This document shows positions 34,062 to 42,614 of a stretch of DNA of 64,000 nt, piece after piece. Where the stretch lies: the NCBI RefSeq assembly GCF_003131185.1, contig NZ_QFFU01000002.1, positions 372,001 to 436,000 on the forward strand. The letters are read 5' to 3'. A program made the position numbers and the translations under genes. This DNA comes from Pseudomonas ovata (lineage in GTDB: Bacteria; Pseudomonadota; Gammaproteobacteria; Pseudomonadales; Pseudomonadaceae). The stretch's first letter is position 1, and each line of letters opens with the position of its first letter. The notes below the pieces were generated by a model, which saw only the letters and a list, made by a program, of their open reading frames with translations, did no database searches and was not told the DNA's origin.

Positions 34062-34427
34062 TTGTCCAGACTTGCCGAGTTTCGCGCCGCAGAAAAAGCG
34101 CTTCAGGAACAGCTTGCACAGCTTGAAACCTTGAAGAAAGACACTGGGTTGCAGAAAGAAATTGAATTCGAACAACAGCTCAAGGACCTGATGGGCAGCT
34201 ATGGCAAAAGCCTGCGCGACGTCATCTCGATCCTTGATCCAGGCAGCGCCACGACCCTGATCGCAGCGCCGGCTGGCCCCAAGCGTCGCCGCGCCCGTGT
34301 GGTCAAGGTCTATCAGAACCCGCACACACAGGAACTGATCGAAACCAAAGGCGGTAACCATCGGGGCCTGAAAGCCTGGAAAGAGCAATATGGCGTCGAC
34401 ACTGTCGACACTTGGGTGCGCACCTGA
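34062..34427 (+). CDS. MvaT/MvaU-family H-NS-like silencer
   Basis: A 121-residue xenogeneic silencer. The N-terminal half is the coiled-coil oligomerisation region (LAEFRAAEKALQEQLAQLETL, DLMGSYGKSLRDVISILDP). The C-terminal AT-hook-like DNA-binding domain is marked by RRARVVKVYQNPHTQELIETKGGNHRGLKAWKEQYG, which is diagnostic for MvaT, MvaU and the P. putida Tur proteins. It binds AT-rich, often acquired, DNA. The start codon is TTG: CGGAG lies eight bases upstream and the residues from there (MSRLAEFR) are the conserved N-terminus of the family. It more closely resembles the MvaU/TurB type than MvaT itself. A strong terminator follows. Confidence 0.92.
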   Translation: MSRLAEFRAAEKALQEQLAQLETLKKDTGLQKEIEFEQQLKDLMGSYGKSLRDVISILDPGSATTLIAAPAGPKRRRARVVKVYQNPHTQELIETKGGNHRGLKAWKEQYGVDTVDTWVRT

Positions 34428-34444
34428 CTGCACCTGGCACTTTG

Positions 34445-34471
34445 AAAAGCCCTGCCCTGCAGGGCTTTTTT
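34445..34471 (+). terminator. Rho-independent terminator of the MvaT-family gene
   Basis: AAAAGCCCTG and CAGGGCTTTT form ten perfect pairs around a five-base loop, followed by more T, 17 bases after the stop codon. Confidence 0.9.
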
Positions 34472-34957
34472 ATGACAGTCCTATTAATAGAAAAACTTGT
34501 GCTCGCCGTCGGTGCAGCGCGCGCCGTATTGAGGCAAGGTCAGCCTGTGAAGATATTTTCCTGCGCATCCCGGCAGGCGACGCTATATAAAAAAAGTGAA
34601 GCATGTCATATAAACGACGGCCGTTAGAATAATGGCGTCAATAAATTTTCGGCACTTTTAAACGTATAAAAGCCTTAAGGGACGGGGTGCCGGGACATTA
34701 GACGAGAAAGGACCGGAATCACGGCGGGGCCTGCGTTAATACAGTGCTGCCAATACCTGTGGTTTTTAGAGGCGCCCTTAAGGGGGGGGGGACACACATT
34801 CATGGAACAGGCAATCAGACGCTTATGTCTTGTGTGTAGGCCATTTCCCTGTGACCGGCTACAGAAGGGTGCTGAATGATCGAAAGGCTCAAAACATTCA
34901 CGCTTTTTTCACATGCCATCTTTCAAGATGAAGGCTGCTAAAGGACTAGCGCCCCAT
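34472..34957 (+). other. Gene-free region; possible non-coding RNA and a G10 tract
   Basis: No credible protein gene lies in these nearly 490 bases. The region is AT-rich at first and contains a TATAAA at 34665-34670. A purine-rich segment follows with several GGA triplets (around 34690-34730), then ten consecutive G at 34782-34791. A strong plus-strand terminator at 34958-34973 ends the region although no protein gene precedes it, so a small RNA starting near 34677 is possible. I do not recognise a known RNA family. Confidence 0.35.
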
Positions 34958-34982
34958 GCCCGCTCACGCGGGCTTTATTTTG
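34958..34982 (+). terminator. Orphan plus-strand terminator
   Basis: GCCCGC, loop TCAC, GCGGGC, then TTTATTTTG. The T-tract is on the plus strand, whereas the gene that ends nearby (34996) is on the minus strand, so it must serve a plus-strand transcript from the gene-free region. Confidence 0.7.
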
Positions 34983-34995
34983 CCTGCAGAAAACC

Positions 34996-35553
34996 TCAAG
35001 GCGCCTCGCCCAACCGCAGGCTGTCGCGAATGCTCATTACCTCTGGCTTGCTGGCCTCGAACGCCTGGGCCGAGCCGGCATAAGATAACGACCAGGCCTG
35101 TTGCGCCGTGGCCGCCGCGACCAGGGTCTGGGTCATGACATGCACGCCGTTCTGGGTGATGGTGCAGGTGCTCTCCATCGCCGGTACGCCGCCAAGCTTC
35201 ACTTCACGCGCATGGGTACAGGCACTTTGCAGACCGCCGCGGGCAAAGTTGACCTGAATGGCCTTGCGCATTTCCAGCAGTACCCCCTGAACGTTGACTT
35301 CATGGCCTTCGGTCAGGCGTGTCTGGGTCAACTCCATGATCATGTTCGGCTCACCGGTCGAGTCTTTCTTGACCGCCCGCTGCCTGAGCTGGATCGATGG
35401 CTTGCCACTGCTTTCAGGTGTAACTGGCAGCGACTCCACGTCCCAGCCGGCCGGCCAGAGAATCATGGCATCCGCAGCCTGGGCACTCCCCACCAGGGCC
35501 GACAGCCCAAGCGCGAAGCCGACCAGTGAGGATCGGTAAACAGTGAAAAGCAT
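34996..35553 (-). CDS. Secreted DUF4946-like protein
   Basis: A 185-residue periplasmic protein with a signal peptide cleaved after SAQA (about residue 26). The mature start ADAMILWPAGWDVESLPV is typical of the Pseudomonas DUF4946 family (a WPxGW motif). Two cysteines (SACTHAR, ESTCTITQNG) probably pair. The fold seems to be mixed alpha/beta with a long helix LLEMRKAIQVNFARGG. The function of the family is unknown. It is divergent from gloA and read alone. Confidence 0.72.
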   Translation of the reverse strand: MLFTVYRSSLVGFALGLSALVGSAQAADAMILWPAGWDVESLPVTPESSGKPSIQLRQRAVKKDSTGEPNMIMELTQTRLTEGHEVNVQGVLLEMRKAIQVNFARGGLQSACTHAREVKLGGVPAMESTCTITQNGVHVMTQTLVAAATAQQAWSLSYAGSAQAFEASKPEVMSIRDSLRLGEAP

Positions 35554-35717
35554 GACGAGCCCTTACGGCGAGAGGAGCGGAAAAGTCTGAGGCCGTTAGG
35601 GAACCGGAGCAAGGGGCATGCCCTCAATATTAACCCTGGCGCAGGTATCGATTTGGCATCGCCCCCCCTGCCCCGTATCATTTACCTTTTTGTACCCCCC
35701 TCAAGCCGGAGACCTCC

Positions 35718-36239
35718 ATGAGCCTGCACGACCTCGACACCTTCCCTGGCGTGACTGCCGCGCCTGAAGCGGCCACCCAGGGTTTTGTGTTCAACCACAC
35801 CATGCTGCGGGTCAAGGACATCACCGCCTCGCTGGACTTCTATACCCGCGTGCTGGGCTTCAGCCTGGTGGACAAGCGTGACTTTGCGCAAGCGGAGTTC
35901 AGCCTGTACTTTCTGGCGCTGGTCGACAAGACGCAGATCCCGGCCGATGACGCCGCCCGTCACCAGTGGATGAAGTCGATCCCGGGTGTACTGGAGTTGA
36001 CGCATAACCACGGCACCGAGAAGGACGCGCAATTTTCCTATCACGATGGCAACAGTGATCCGCGCGGCTTCGGCCATATCTGCGTGTCGGTGCCTGACGT
36101 GGTAAAGGCCTGCGAGCGTTTCGAACAACTGGGCGTGACGTTTCAGAAACGTCTGGCTGACGGGCGCATGAATAGCCTGGCCTTTATCAAGGACCCGGAT
36201 GGCTACTGGGTCGAAATCATCCAGCCTGCGCCGCTGTAA
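35718..36239 (+). CDS. gloA: Lactoylglutathione lyase (glyoxalase I)
   Basis: A 173-residue cytoplasmic enzyme that isomerises the methylglyoxal-glutathione adduct to S-D-lactoylglutathione. All four metal ligands are present: His27 (NHTMLRV), Glu93 (LELTHNHG), His120 (GFGHICVSV) and Glu165 (WVEIIQ). The length and the insert MKSIPGVLELTHNHGTE match the longer, Zn-type enzymes of P. putida and eukaryotes. GGAGACC precedes the ATG. It is monocistronic and ends in a strong terminator. Confidence 0.95.
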   Translation: MSLHDLDTFPGVTAAPEAATQGFVFNHTMLRVKDITASLDFYTRVLGFSLVDKRDFAQAEFSLYFLALVDKTQIPADDAARHQWMKSIPGVLELTHNHGTEKDAQFSYHDGNSDPRGFGHICVSVPDVVKACERFEQLGVTFQKRLADGRMNSLAFIKDPDGYWVEIIQPAPL

Positions 36240-36254
36240 CAGCCTGGCGAGCAC

Positions 36255-36288
36255 AAAAAAGCCCCATGATCGCTCATGGGGCTTTTTT
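36255..36288. terminator. Bidirectional terminator between gloA and ahpF
   Basis: AAAAAAGCCCCATGA and TCATGGGGCTTTTTT pair perfectly around TCGC. With A and T runs on both sides it serves the convergent gloA and ahpF transcripts. Confidence 0.93.
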
Positions 36289-36306
36289 ATGGCGCGCCTG
36301 GATTGA

Positions 36307-37869
36307 TCAGGCCGGTGCGCTGCTACGGATCAGGTGGTCGAAGGCGCTCAGCGAGGCCTTGGCACCTTCGCCCAAGGCGATGATGATCTGCTTGTAAGGC
36401 GTGGTGGTCACGTCACCGGCCGCGAAGATGCCCGGGATCGAGGTTTCACCACGAGCGTCGACCACAATTTCGCCACGAGGCGACAGCTCGATGGTGCCCT
36501 TGAGCCATTCACTGTTAGGCAACAGGCCGATCTGCACAAAGATGCCTTCCAGCTCGACCGCACGCGCCTCACCGCTTACACGATCCTTGTAACGCAGGCC
36601 GTTGACCTTCTCGCTATCGCCCGTCACTTCAGTGGTCTGGGCATTGGTCAGCACAGTCACATTGGGCAAGCTGTTGAGCTTGCGTTGCAACACCGCATCG
36701 GCGCGCAACTGGCTGTCGAACTCCAGCAGCGTGACATGCGAAACGATGCCAGCCAGGTCGATGGCTGCCTCTACGCCCGAGTTACCGCCGCCGATCACGG
36801 CCACACGCTTGCCCTTGAACAGCGGGCCGTCGCAGTGCGGGCAGTAAGCCACGCCCTTGTTGCGGTATTCCTGCTCACCAGGCACGTTCATTTCACGCCA
36901 CCGCGCACCGGTGCTCAGGATCAGGGTCTTGGCCTTGAGGCTGGCGCCGCTGGCAAATTTCACTTCGTGCAGCTCGCCGGCCTTGCCTGGAATCAACTGA
37001 TCGGCCCGCTGCAGGTTCATGATGTCGACTTCGTACTGCTTGACGTGCTCTTCAAGCGCCATGGCCAGCTTGGGCCCTTCGGTGTGCTGCACCGAAATGA
37101 AGTTCTCGATGGCCATGGTGTCAAGCACCTGCCCACCAAAACGCTCGGCAGCCACGCCCGTACGAATGCCTTTGCGTGCCGCGTACACCGCCGCCGCAGA
37201 ACCCGCCGGGCCGCCGCCGATAACCAGTACGTCAAAGGCCTGCTTGGCGTTGAGTTTGTCGGCCTGGCGAGCGCTGGCGCCGGTGTCGATTTTGGCAAGA
37301 ATTTCTTCCAGGCCCATGCGGCCCTGGCCAAACACTTCGCCATTGAGGTAGATGCTGGGCACCGACATGACTTTGCGGTCGGTGACTTCATCCTGGAACA
37401 GCGCGCCGTCGATGGCGACGTGCTGGATGTTCGGGTTGAGTACTGCCATCAGGTTCAGGGCCTGGACGACGTCCGGGCAGTTCTGGCAGGACTGCGAAAA
37501 ATAGGTTTCAAACCTGAACTCGCCTTGCAGGGCGCGCACCTGTTCGATGGTCTCGGCGCTGACTTTTGGCGGGTAGCCACCGGTTTGCAGCAGAGCGAGC
37601 ACCAGGGAGGTGAATTCGTGACCCATCGGAATGCCGGCAAAGCGCAGGCTGATGTTCTGGCCCGGGCTGTTCAGTGCAAACGAAGGGGTGCGTGCATCAG
37701 TGCCTTCGGTGGACAGGGTGATGTCCTTGCCGACGCTGACCACGTCTTGCAGCAGGGCAAGCATTTCCTGGGACTTGGCGCCGTCATCGAGGGACGCTGT
37801 GATCTCGATGGGGCGAGTGACCCGTTCCAGGTAGGATTTCAACTGGGCTTTAAGATTGGCGTCCAACAT
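36307..37869 (-). CDS. ahpF: Alkyl hydroperoxide reductase subunit F
   Basis: A 520-residue flavoprotein disulfide reductase that passes electrons from NADH to AhpC. The N-terminal double-thioredoxin domain has the redox pair CQNC near residues 129-132 in [12 protein letters not shown]. The FAD domain begins with [19 protein letters not shown], and the second redox pair is in [11 protein letters not shown] near 340. NAD-binding [15 protein letters not shown] and the closing [12 protein letters not shown] are present. It follows ahpC with 124 bases between them, which hold an attenuator-like hairpin. Confidence 0.97.
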   Translation of the reverse strand: MLDANLKAQLKSYLERVTRPIEITASLDDGAKSQEMLALLQDVVSVGKDITLSTEGTDARTPSFALNSPGQNISLRFAGIPMGHEFTSLVLALLQTGGYPPKVSAETIEQVRALQGEFRFETYFSQSCQNCPDVVQALNLMAVLNPNIQHVAIDGALFQDEVTDRKVMSVPSIYLNGEVFGQGRMGLEEILAKIDTGASARQADKLNAKQAFDVLVIGGGPAGSAAAVYAARKGIRTGVAAERFGGQVLDTMAIENFISVQHTEGPKLAMALEEHVKQYEVDIMNLQRADQLIPGKAGELHEVKFASGASLKAKTLILSTGARWREMNVPGEQEYRNKGVAYCPHCDGPLFKGKRVAVIGGGNSGVEAAIDLAGIVSHVTLLEFDSQLRADAVLQRKLNSLPNVTVLTNAQTTEVTGDSEKVNGLRYKDRVSGEARAVELEGIFVQIGLLPNSEWLKGTIELSPRGEIVVDARGETSIPGIFAAGDVTTTPYKQIIIALGEGAKASLSAFDHLIRSSAPA

Positions 37870-37904
37870 GTTTCGGCTTCCTGTTTTCAGGCGGTAGAAA
37901 TAAC

Positions 37905-37933
37905 AACGCCCAGGCGATGACCGCCCGGGCGTT
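37905..37933 (-). terminator. Intercistronic hairpin between ahpC and ahpF
   Basis: On the minus strand AACGCCCGGGCG pairs with CGCCTGGGCGTT (eleven of twelve) and is followed by GTTATTTC. This partial terminator would give much more ahpC than ahpF mRNA, as is usual for the pair. Confidence 0.65.
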
Positions 37934-37993
37934 TGATGGGGCGATGCGGTTTACATGTTCAAGCGTGCGGCACCCCGATCGATGTCATGCAGA

Positions 37994-38557
37994 TCAGATC
38001 TTGCCGACCAGGTCCAGGGACGGTGCCAGGGTAGCCTCGCCTTCTTTCCACTTGGCTGGGCAGACTTCGCCTGGGTGGGCAGCAACGTACTGAGCGGCCT
38101 TGATCTTGCGCAGCAGCTCGGAAGCGTCACGGCCTACGCCGCCGTCATTCAGTTCTACGATCTTGATCTGGCCTTCAGGGTTGATCACGAAAGTACCGCG
38201 GTCAGCCAGACCGGCTTCTTCGATCAGTACGTCGAAGTTGCGCGAGATGGTCAGGGTCGGGTCGCCGATCATGGTGTACTGGATCTTGCCAATGGCTGGC
38301 GAGGTGTTGTGCCAGGCCGCGTGGGCGAAGTGGGTGTCGGTCGAAACGCTGTAGATTTCAACGCCCAGCTTCTGGAATTCAGCGTAGTTGTCAGCCAGGT
38401 CTTCCAGCTCGGTCGGGCAGACGAAGGTGAAGTCGGCTGGGTAGAAGAACACCACAGACCATTTGCCTTTCAGGTCGGCTTCCGAGACGTCAACGAAATT
38501 GCCGTTCTTGTAAGCGGTGGCTTTGAACGGTTTTACTTGGCTGTTGATGATAGGCAT
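37994..38557 (-). CDS. ahpC: Alkyl hydroperoxide reductase subunit C (peroxiredoxin)
   Basis: A 187-residue typical 2-Cys peroxiredoxin that reduces H2O2, organic peroxides and peroxynitrite. The peroxidatic Cys is in [17 protein letters not shown] (about residue 47), and the resolving Cys is in [10 protein letters not shown] near the C-terminus. It is a cytoplasmic decamer fed by AhpF. A 45-base inverted-repeat region lies 60-105 bases upstream and may bind OxyR. Confidence 0.97.
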   Translation of the reverse strand: MPIINSQVKPFKATAYKNGNFVDVSEADLKGKWSVVFFYPADFTFVCPTELEDLADNYAEFQKLGVEIYSVSTDTHFAHAAWHNTSPAIGKIQYTMIGDPTLTISRNFDVLIEEAGLADRGTFVINPEGQIKIVELNDGGVGRDASELLRKIKAAQYVAAHPGEVCPAKWKEGEATLAPSLDLVGKI

Positions 38558-38618
38558 CGGTGAATCTCCATGGTTGGTGAAGAGGTGTGTTTGAATTCGA
38601 TGAAGTGAAGCTTACGCA

Positions 38619-38663
38619 CAATCGATGGGCATGGCTCATTGGCAAAGTCGATGCCATCGATTG
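38619..38663. promoter_or_regulatory. Inverted repeat upstream of ahpC, OxyR-like candidate
   Basis: CAATCGATGG (38619-38628) and CCATCGATTG (38654-38663) are perfect inverted ten-mers, extended inward by GCAT/ATG, with 25 bases between. The 45-base span fits a LysR-type tetramer such as OxyR, although the classic ATAG pattern is only partly present. Confidence 0.45.
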
Positions 38664-38670
38664 GTTTTCT

Positions 38671-39630
38671 CTATAAAGGCTCACTATTAATAGAAGAAAC
38701 CTTTATCGCCTGCTCCTGACCTACATGGGGGCCAAAAGGCGAGGTTTCAATGTAGCGCATGGCCGACTTCATGTCCTTCCAGCCCACATAGGCCATAAGC
38801 GACTTCAAGTCCCATCCACTTTGATGCGCCCATGTTGCAAAACCGCGACGCAATGAATGGCTGCTGTAGGCCTCGGCGGCCAGGCCGGCGCGCTCGAAGG
38901 CCTGGCGCAACAGGGTAATCACGCTGTTGGCGTGCAGCCCCTGCCCGCCCAGGTTGCCCCAGCGGTCGATGCCGCGAAACACCGGGCCGCTGTCCAGTGC
39001 CGCGCAGTCGATCCAGTCGAGGTAGGCCTGCACCGGACAAAGCCGCTGCAGGGCCGGCGTCTGGAAGGTGCGCCCGGTATTGTCGCGATCGCTCTTGCTG
39101 CGTGGCAGGTACAGCGTAATGCCGGACCCGGCCACTGCCTTGATGTGCTCGACCTGCAGGCGACACAGCTCGTCACTGCGAAAGCCGCGCCAGAACCCCA
39201 GCAGAATCAACGCGGCGTCACGGCGGCAGCGCAGCATCTGGGCATGATCCTGCACGCTGAGCGCCAGGCGTGCCTGCGCGTCGAGGTTGATGACCACGCG
39301 CTGCAGGTCGGCCAGTTGCAAAGGCTCGGCCTGTTTCTCCTGCACCGGATGCAGGGCGCGAATGCCCTTGAGCACCTTGCGCACCATCGGTGCCTTGGTC
39401 GGATCGACGAAGCCTTGACTGGTGTGCCACTGAGCCAGCGCGGACAGGCGCAGCTTCAAGGTATTGACCGACAACTCGCCGGCATACGCGGCGAGGTAAC
39501 GCGCCACGCTTTCGCTGGTGGCCGGCAGAAACCCGCCAAAACTCACTTCGAAATGCTCGATGGCCGCGCGATAGCTGCGCCGGGTGTTGTCGCGCGTGGC
39601 GGCCTCGATATAGCGATTTACATCACTCAT
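38671..39630 (-). CDS. Cre-like tyrosine recombinase
   Basis: A 319-residue site-specific recombinase. Residues 1-95 form the SAM-like core-binding domain (TRRSYRAAIEHFEVSFGGFLP). The catalytic set is complete: Arg151 in GFWRGFRSDEL, the beta-hairpin Lys in LPRSKSD (about 179), His258 and Arg261 in SSHSLRRG, Trp284 in VGWKD and the nucleophile Tyr293 in AMRYIET. It is not at a tRNA or with other phage genes. It is divergent from a KfrA-like gene, with inverted repeats at both ends of the spacer. It may resolve chromosome or plasmid dimers or be the remnant of an element. The target site is unknown. Confidence 0.9.
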   Translation of the reverse strand: MSDVNRYIEAATRDNTRRSYRAAIEHFEVSFGGFLPATSESVARYLAAYAGELSVNTLKLRLSALAQWHTSQGFVDPTKAPMVRKVLKGIRALHPVQEKQAEPLQLADLQRVVINLDAQARLALSVQDHAQMLRCRRDAALILLGFWRGFRSDELCRLQVEHIKAVAGSGITLYLPRSKSDRDNTGRTFQTPALQRLCPVQAYLDWIDCAALDSGPVFRGIDRWGNLGGQGLHANSVITLLRQAFERAGLAAEAYSSHSLRRGFATWAHQSGWDLKSLMAYVGWKDMKSAMRYIETSPFGPHVGQEQAIKVSSINSEPL

Positions 39631-39647
39631 GGTTAAGAACCGCCTGG

Positions 39648-39795
39648 TTTCGTACTGCCTGGACGGGTCAAACGCCGTCTGAAGGGGTATGACACGGGAT
39701 AATACGCCAATATCCCGCTTGATAAAAATGCAAAAAACACTAACTTTTTAATCATAAATAGTATGTAATTACAGGATACATACCACAGTACGAAA
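39648..39795. promoter_or_regulatory. Divergent control region with flanking inverted ten-mers
   Basis: TTTCGTACTG (39648-39657) and CAGTACGAAA (39786-39795) are exact inverted copies, 18 bases from the recombinase start and 14 bases from the KfrA-like start. Between them are an internal palindrome CGGGATA/TATCCCG (39695-39701 and 39711-39717) and a strongly AT-rich promoter stretch. The symmetry suggests joint control of both genes. Confidence 0.5.
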
Positions 39796-39809
39796 TCGTA
39801 GGAGCCAGC

Positions 39810-40805
39810 ATGGCACGCGGCGGTATCAACAAGGCATTGGTGCATAAGGCAAGACTGGCATTGCTGGCGCGCGGGGAAAATCCGAGCATTGATGCCGTAC
39901 GCGTCGAAATGGGCAACACCGGCTCAAAGACGACTATTCACCGCTACTTGCGCGAACTTGAAGAACAGGACAGCCCTGCCCCGGCTATCAATGAAGAACT
40001 GGGGGAACTGGTTGCGCGCCTGGCTGAGCGCCTTCAGGGCCAGGCTCAGGAGCGTATCGATCAGGCCCAGGAAGAAATACAACGTCAGCGCCTGGGCCTG
40101 CAGCAGGAGATGGCAGCTGTACAGAAACAGCTGGCGCAATTGCAGCAACTGCATGACACCCAGAGTGAACACCTGGCTCAGGAGCGTCAGGCCCTGGCAC
40201 TGACACGCGAAGCACTGACACAGGAAAGGACCGAAAACACCCGCCTCACCCAGGCCAGCCAGGACCTGCAATCACGCCTGCTTGATCGCGACAAGCAGAT
40301 CGAGTCACTGGAAGACAAGCACCGCCACGCCCGGGACGCGCTGGAGCACTACCGCACAGCCGTCAAGGAACAGCGTGAGCAGGATCAACAGCGTCATGAA
40401 GGCCAGTTGCAACAGGTGCAAATGGAGTTGCGCCAAGCCCGGCAGACCCTGTCCCTGCACCAGGAGTCGATCACCGTACTGAATCGGGATAACGAACGAC
40501 TGCTGGTCGAACAGCGCAATACCGCCCGCGAACTGCACAGCTGCCAGACCCAACTGGACAAAGCGCAAAAGCAGACGGAAAAGGCACTCACCGAGCAACA
40601 GAAAGCCATCACCCGCAGCGCACAGCTGGAAGTACGCCTGCAAGCCGCGCTGGCGGACGGCGCGGGGTTCAAGCAGGACCTGAACGATGCACTGCAGCAG
40701 AATCGTGTATTGGAACTGCTGTTGGGCCGCAAGGAAGCAGCTCTGGAAAACCTACAAGCGCAGATACAGCAGCCACTGCCACCGCCCCCTGTAGAAGACG
40801 CCTGA
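39810..40805 (+). CDS. KfrA-like DNA-binding coiled-coil protein
   Basis: A 331-residue protein. The first 55 residues match the KfrA N-terminal DNA-binding domain (INKALVHKARLALLARGENPSIDAVRVEMG, followed by GSKTTIHRYLRELEE). Nearly all of the rest, about 60-315, is a heptad-rich coiled coil, ending in a Pro-rich tail (QQPLPPPPVEDA). KfrA proteins are plasmid-borne autorepressors that also organise DNA during partition, so a chromosomal copy beside a tyrosine recombinase suggests plasmid or ICE ancestry. The ATG has GGAG upstream. It probably binds the repeats in the divergent spacer. Confidence 0.82.
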   Translation: MARGGINKALVHKARLALLARGENPSIDAVRVEMGNTGSKTTIHRYLRELEEQDSPAPAINEELGELVARLAERLQGQAQERIDQAQEEIQRQRLGLQQEMAAVQKQLAQLQQLHDTQSEHLAQERQALALTREALTQERTENTRLTQASQDLQSRLLDRDKQIESLEDKHRHARDALEHYRTAVKEQREQDQQRHEGQLQQVQMELRQARQTLSLHQESITVLNRDNERLLVEQRNTARELHSCQTQLDKAQKQTEKALTEQQKAITRSAQLEVRLQAALADGAGFKQDLNDALQQNRVLELLLGRKEAALENLQAQIQQPLPPPPVEDA

Positions 40806-40831
40806 CAGGACGCTGCTTCAAGCCAGAGCGA

Positions 40832-42553
40832 TTATGCTTCCAGCATCCCGCGCACACGGACAGCCAGCTCATCGACGTTGAACGGCTTGATCAGCATGTC
40901 CATGCCCTGCTCCAGCAAGTCCTGCCGGGCCTGGGTATTGCCGGCGTAGCCGGTCATGAACAACACCTTGATGCCCGGCCGGAACTGGCGGGCAATTTCG
41001 GCCAGTTGGCGGCCATTGAGCCCTGGCAACCCTACGTCGGTCACCAACAGGTCAATACGCTCCCCACCCTGCAAGCGAGTAATCGCACCGGCCCCGTCGC
41101 CGGCCTGCTGGGTGGCATATCCCAACTCACGCAACGCATCGACCACCAGCATGCGCACGGCATCTTCATCCTCCACCACCAGCACACATTCACCCTGGCT
41201 GGCGCGAGGCGATAGCGGCGCCACAAGCGCATCTTCGCGGCCGACCGTACACGGCGCCTCACAGGGCATGAACAAGCGGATACAGGTGCCTTGCCCCTGC
41301 ACACTGTCGATACGCACATGCCCGCCGGTCTGCTTCATGAAGCCATACACCATCGACAGCCCAAGACCGGTACCCTGACCAATGGGCTTGGTGGTAAAAA
41401 ACGGATCGAACACCCGTGCAATCACCTCGTCGGCAATGCCGCAGCCAGTGTCCTGCACGCTGAGCTGCAGGTATTGACCGGGCGTCAACTCACTGTCGCG
41501 AACCTTCAGCACCGTGAGCTGGCTGCGCACCCACAACTGACCGCCGCCGGGCATGGCATCGCGCGCATTGATCACCAGGTTGAGCAGTGCATTCTCCAAT
41601 TGATGCTCGTCGGTGCGAATCACCCGGCCGTGATCTTCAAGCTCGATATGCAACTCGATGCTTTCGCCAATGGTGCGGCGCAACAACTCTTCCATGGAGG
41701 TCACCATGGCATTGACCTGCACATCGCAGGTCTTGAGCGACTGGCGCCGGGCGAAAGCCAGCAGGCGCTGCGTCAGCGCTGCCGCACGGTTGCCGGAGGT
41801 GACGGCCGCATCAATGTAACGCTCGACCTCATTGACCCGCCCCGCCGCCAGGCGTCGCCGTATCAGGTCCAGTGCGCCGAGCACACCGGTGAGCATGTTA
41901 TTGAAGTCATGGGCAATACCGCCGGTGAGCTGGCCGATGGCATCCATTTTCTGGGCGTGGCGCAGAGCTTCTTCGGCTTGTGCACGCTCGGCAATCTCGA
42001 CCTGCAAGCGCTGGTTGGCCTCTGCAAGCTCCCGAGTGCGCTCAGCTACGCGCAACTCAAGGCTGTCGTTGAGCTCGCGCAATGCCTCTTCAGCATTGAC
42101 CTGGGCGGTGATGTCGGTGTGAGTGCCCAACCAGTGAGTGATGTGCCCGCGCTCATTGCGAATCGGCAACGCGCGCGACAAGAACCAGTTGAAATTGCCA
42201 TCCTTGCCGCGCAGGGGGAAGGTGTCCTCCCATACGGAGCCTGTGGCAAAGCAGTACTGCAGGTGCGCGACAACCCGCTCGCGGTGCTCGGGATGATGCA
42301 CCGAGCGCCAACCCAAGGCCTGCATCGCTTCGAGCGAAGCGCCGGTATAGGCATACCAGCGCTCGTTATACCAATGGATGACACCGGCAGGGTCCGCTGT
42401 CCAGGCCAACTGGCTCATGTTGTCGGCCAGGGTCCTGAACTGACGCTCGCTCTCGCGCAGCGCATCGAGTTCGCGCACGCATTCGTTGTCGGACTGTGCT
42501 GGATTCAATGGCATTGCCGCCGCCGGCATCTGGTTGTTCAATACAGGATCCAT
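40832..42553 (-). CDS. PAS-domain hybrid sensor histidine kinase
   Basis: A 573-residue cytoplasmic kinase with no membrane helix. A PAS domain (about residues 40-150, [21 protein letters not shown]) and PAC part ([11 protein letters not shown]) are followed by a coiled coil. The H-box is [16 protein letters not shown], and the ATPase motifs are [22 protein letters not shown] and [11 protein letters not shown]. The C-terminal receiver has [11 protein letters not shown] and [10 protein letters not shown]. The HDFNNML type usually talks to a separate response regulator or works via its own receiver. An in-frame GTG at 42598 would add 15 residues; neither start has a clear ribosome site. It follows gor by about 60 bases. 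Confidence 0.88.
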   Translation of the reverse strand: MDPVLNNQMPAAAMPLNPAQSDNECVRELDALRESERQFRTLADNMSQLAWTADPAGVIHWYNERWYAYTGASLEAMQALGWRSVHHPEHRERVVAHLQYCFATGSVWEDTFPLRGKDGNFNWFLSRALPIRNERGHITHWLGTHTDITAQVNAEEALRELNDSLELRVAERTRELAEANQRLQVEIAERAQAEEALRHAQKMDAIGQLTGGIAHDFNNMLTGVLGALDLIRRRLAAGRVNEVERYIDAAVTSGNRAAALTQRLLAFARRQSLKTCDVQVNAMVTSMEELLRRTIGESIELHIELEDHGRVIRTDEHQLENALLNLVINARDAMPGGGQLWVRSQLTVLKVRDSELTPGQYLQLSVQDTGCGIADEVIARVFDPFFTTKPIGQGTGLGLSMVYGFMKQTGGHVRIDSVQGQGTCIRLFMPCEAPCTVGREDALVAPLSPRASQGECVLVVEDEDAVRMLVVDALRELGYATQQAGDGAGAITRLQGGERIDLLVTDVGLPGLNGRQLAEIARQFRPGIKVLFMTGYAGNTQARQDLLEQGMDMLIKPFNVDELAVRVRGMLEA

Positions 42554-42614
42554 CCTCAAACCGTGTCCAGCCCCATTCTCATCCTGAGTGTGGGGCACAA
42601 GTATTGCTGTCTGG

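Noticed and set aside
36334..37920. A 528-codon frame antisense to ahpF
   Set aside because: Shadow of the high-GC ahpF reading frame; no ribosome site or domain.
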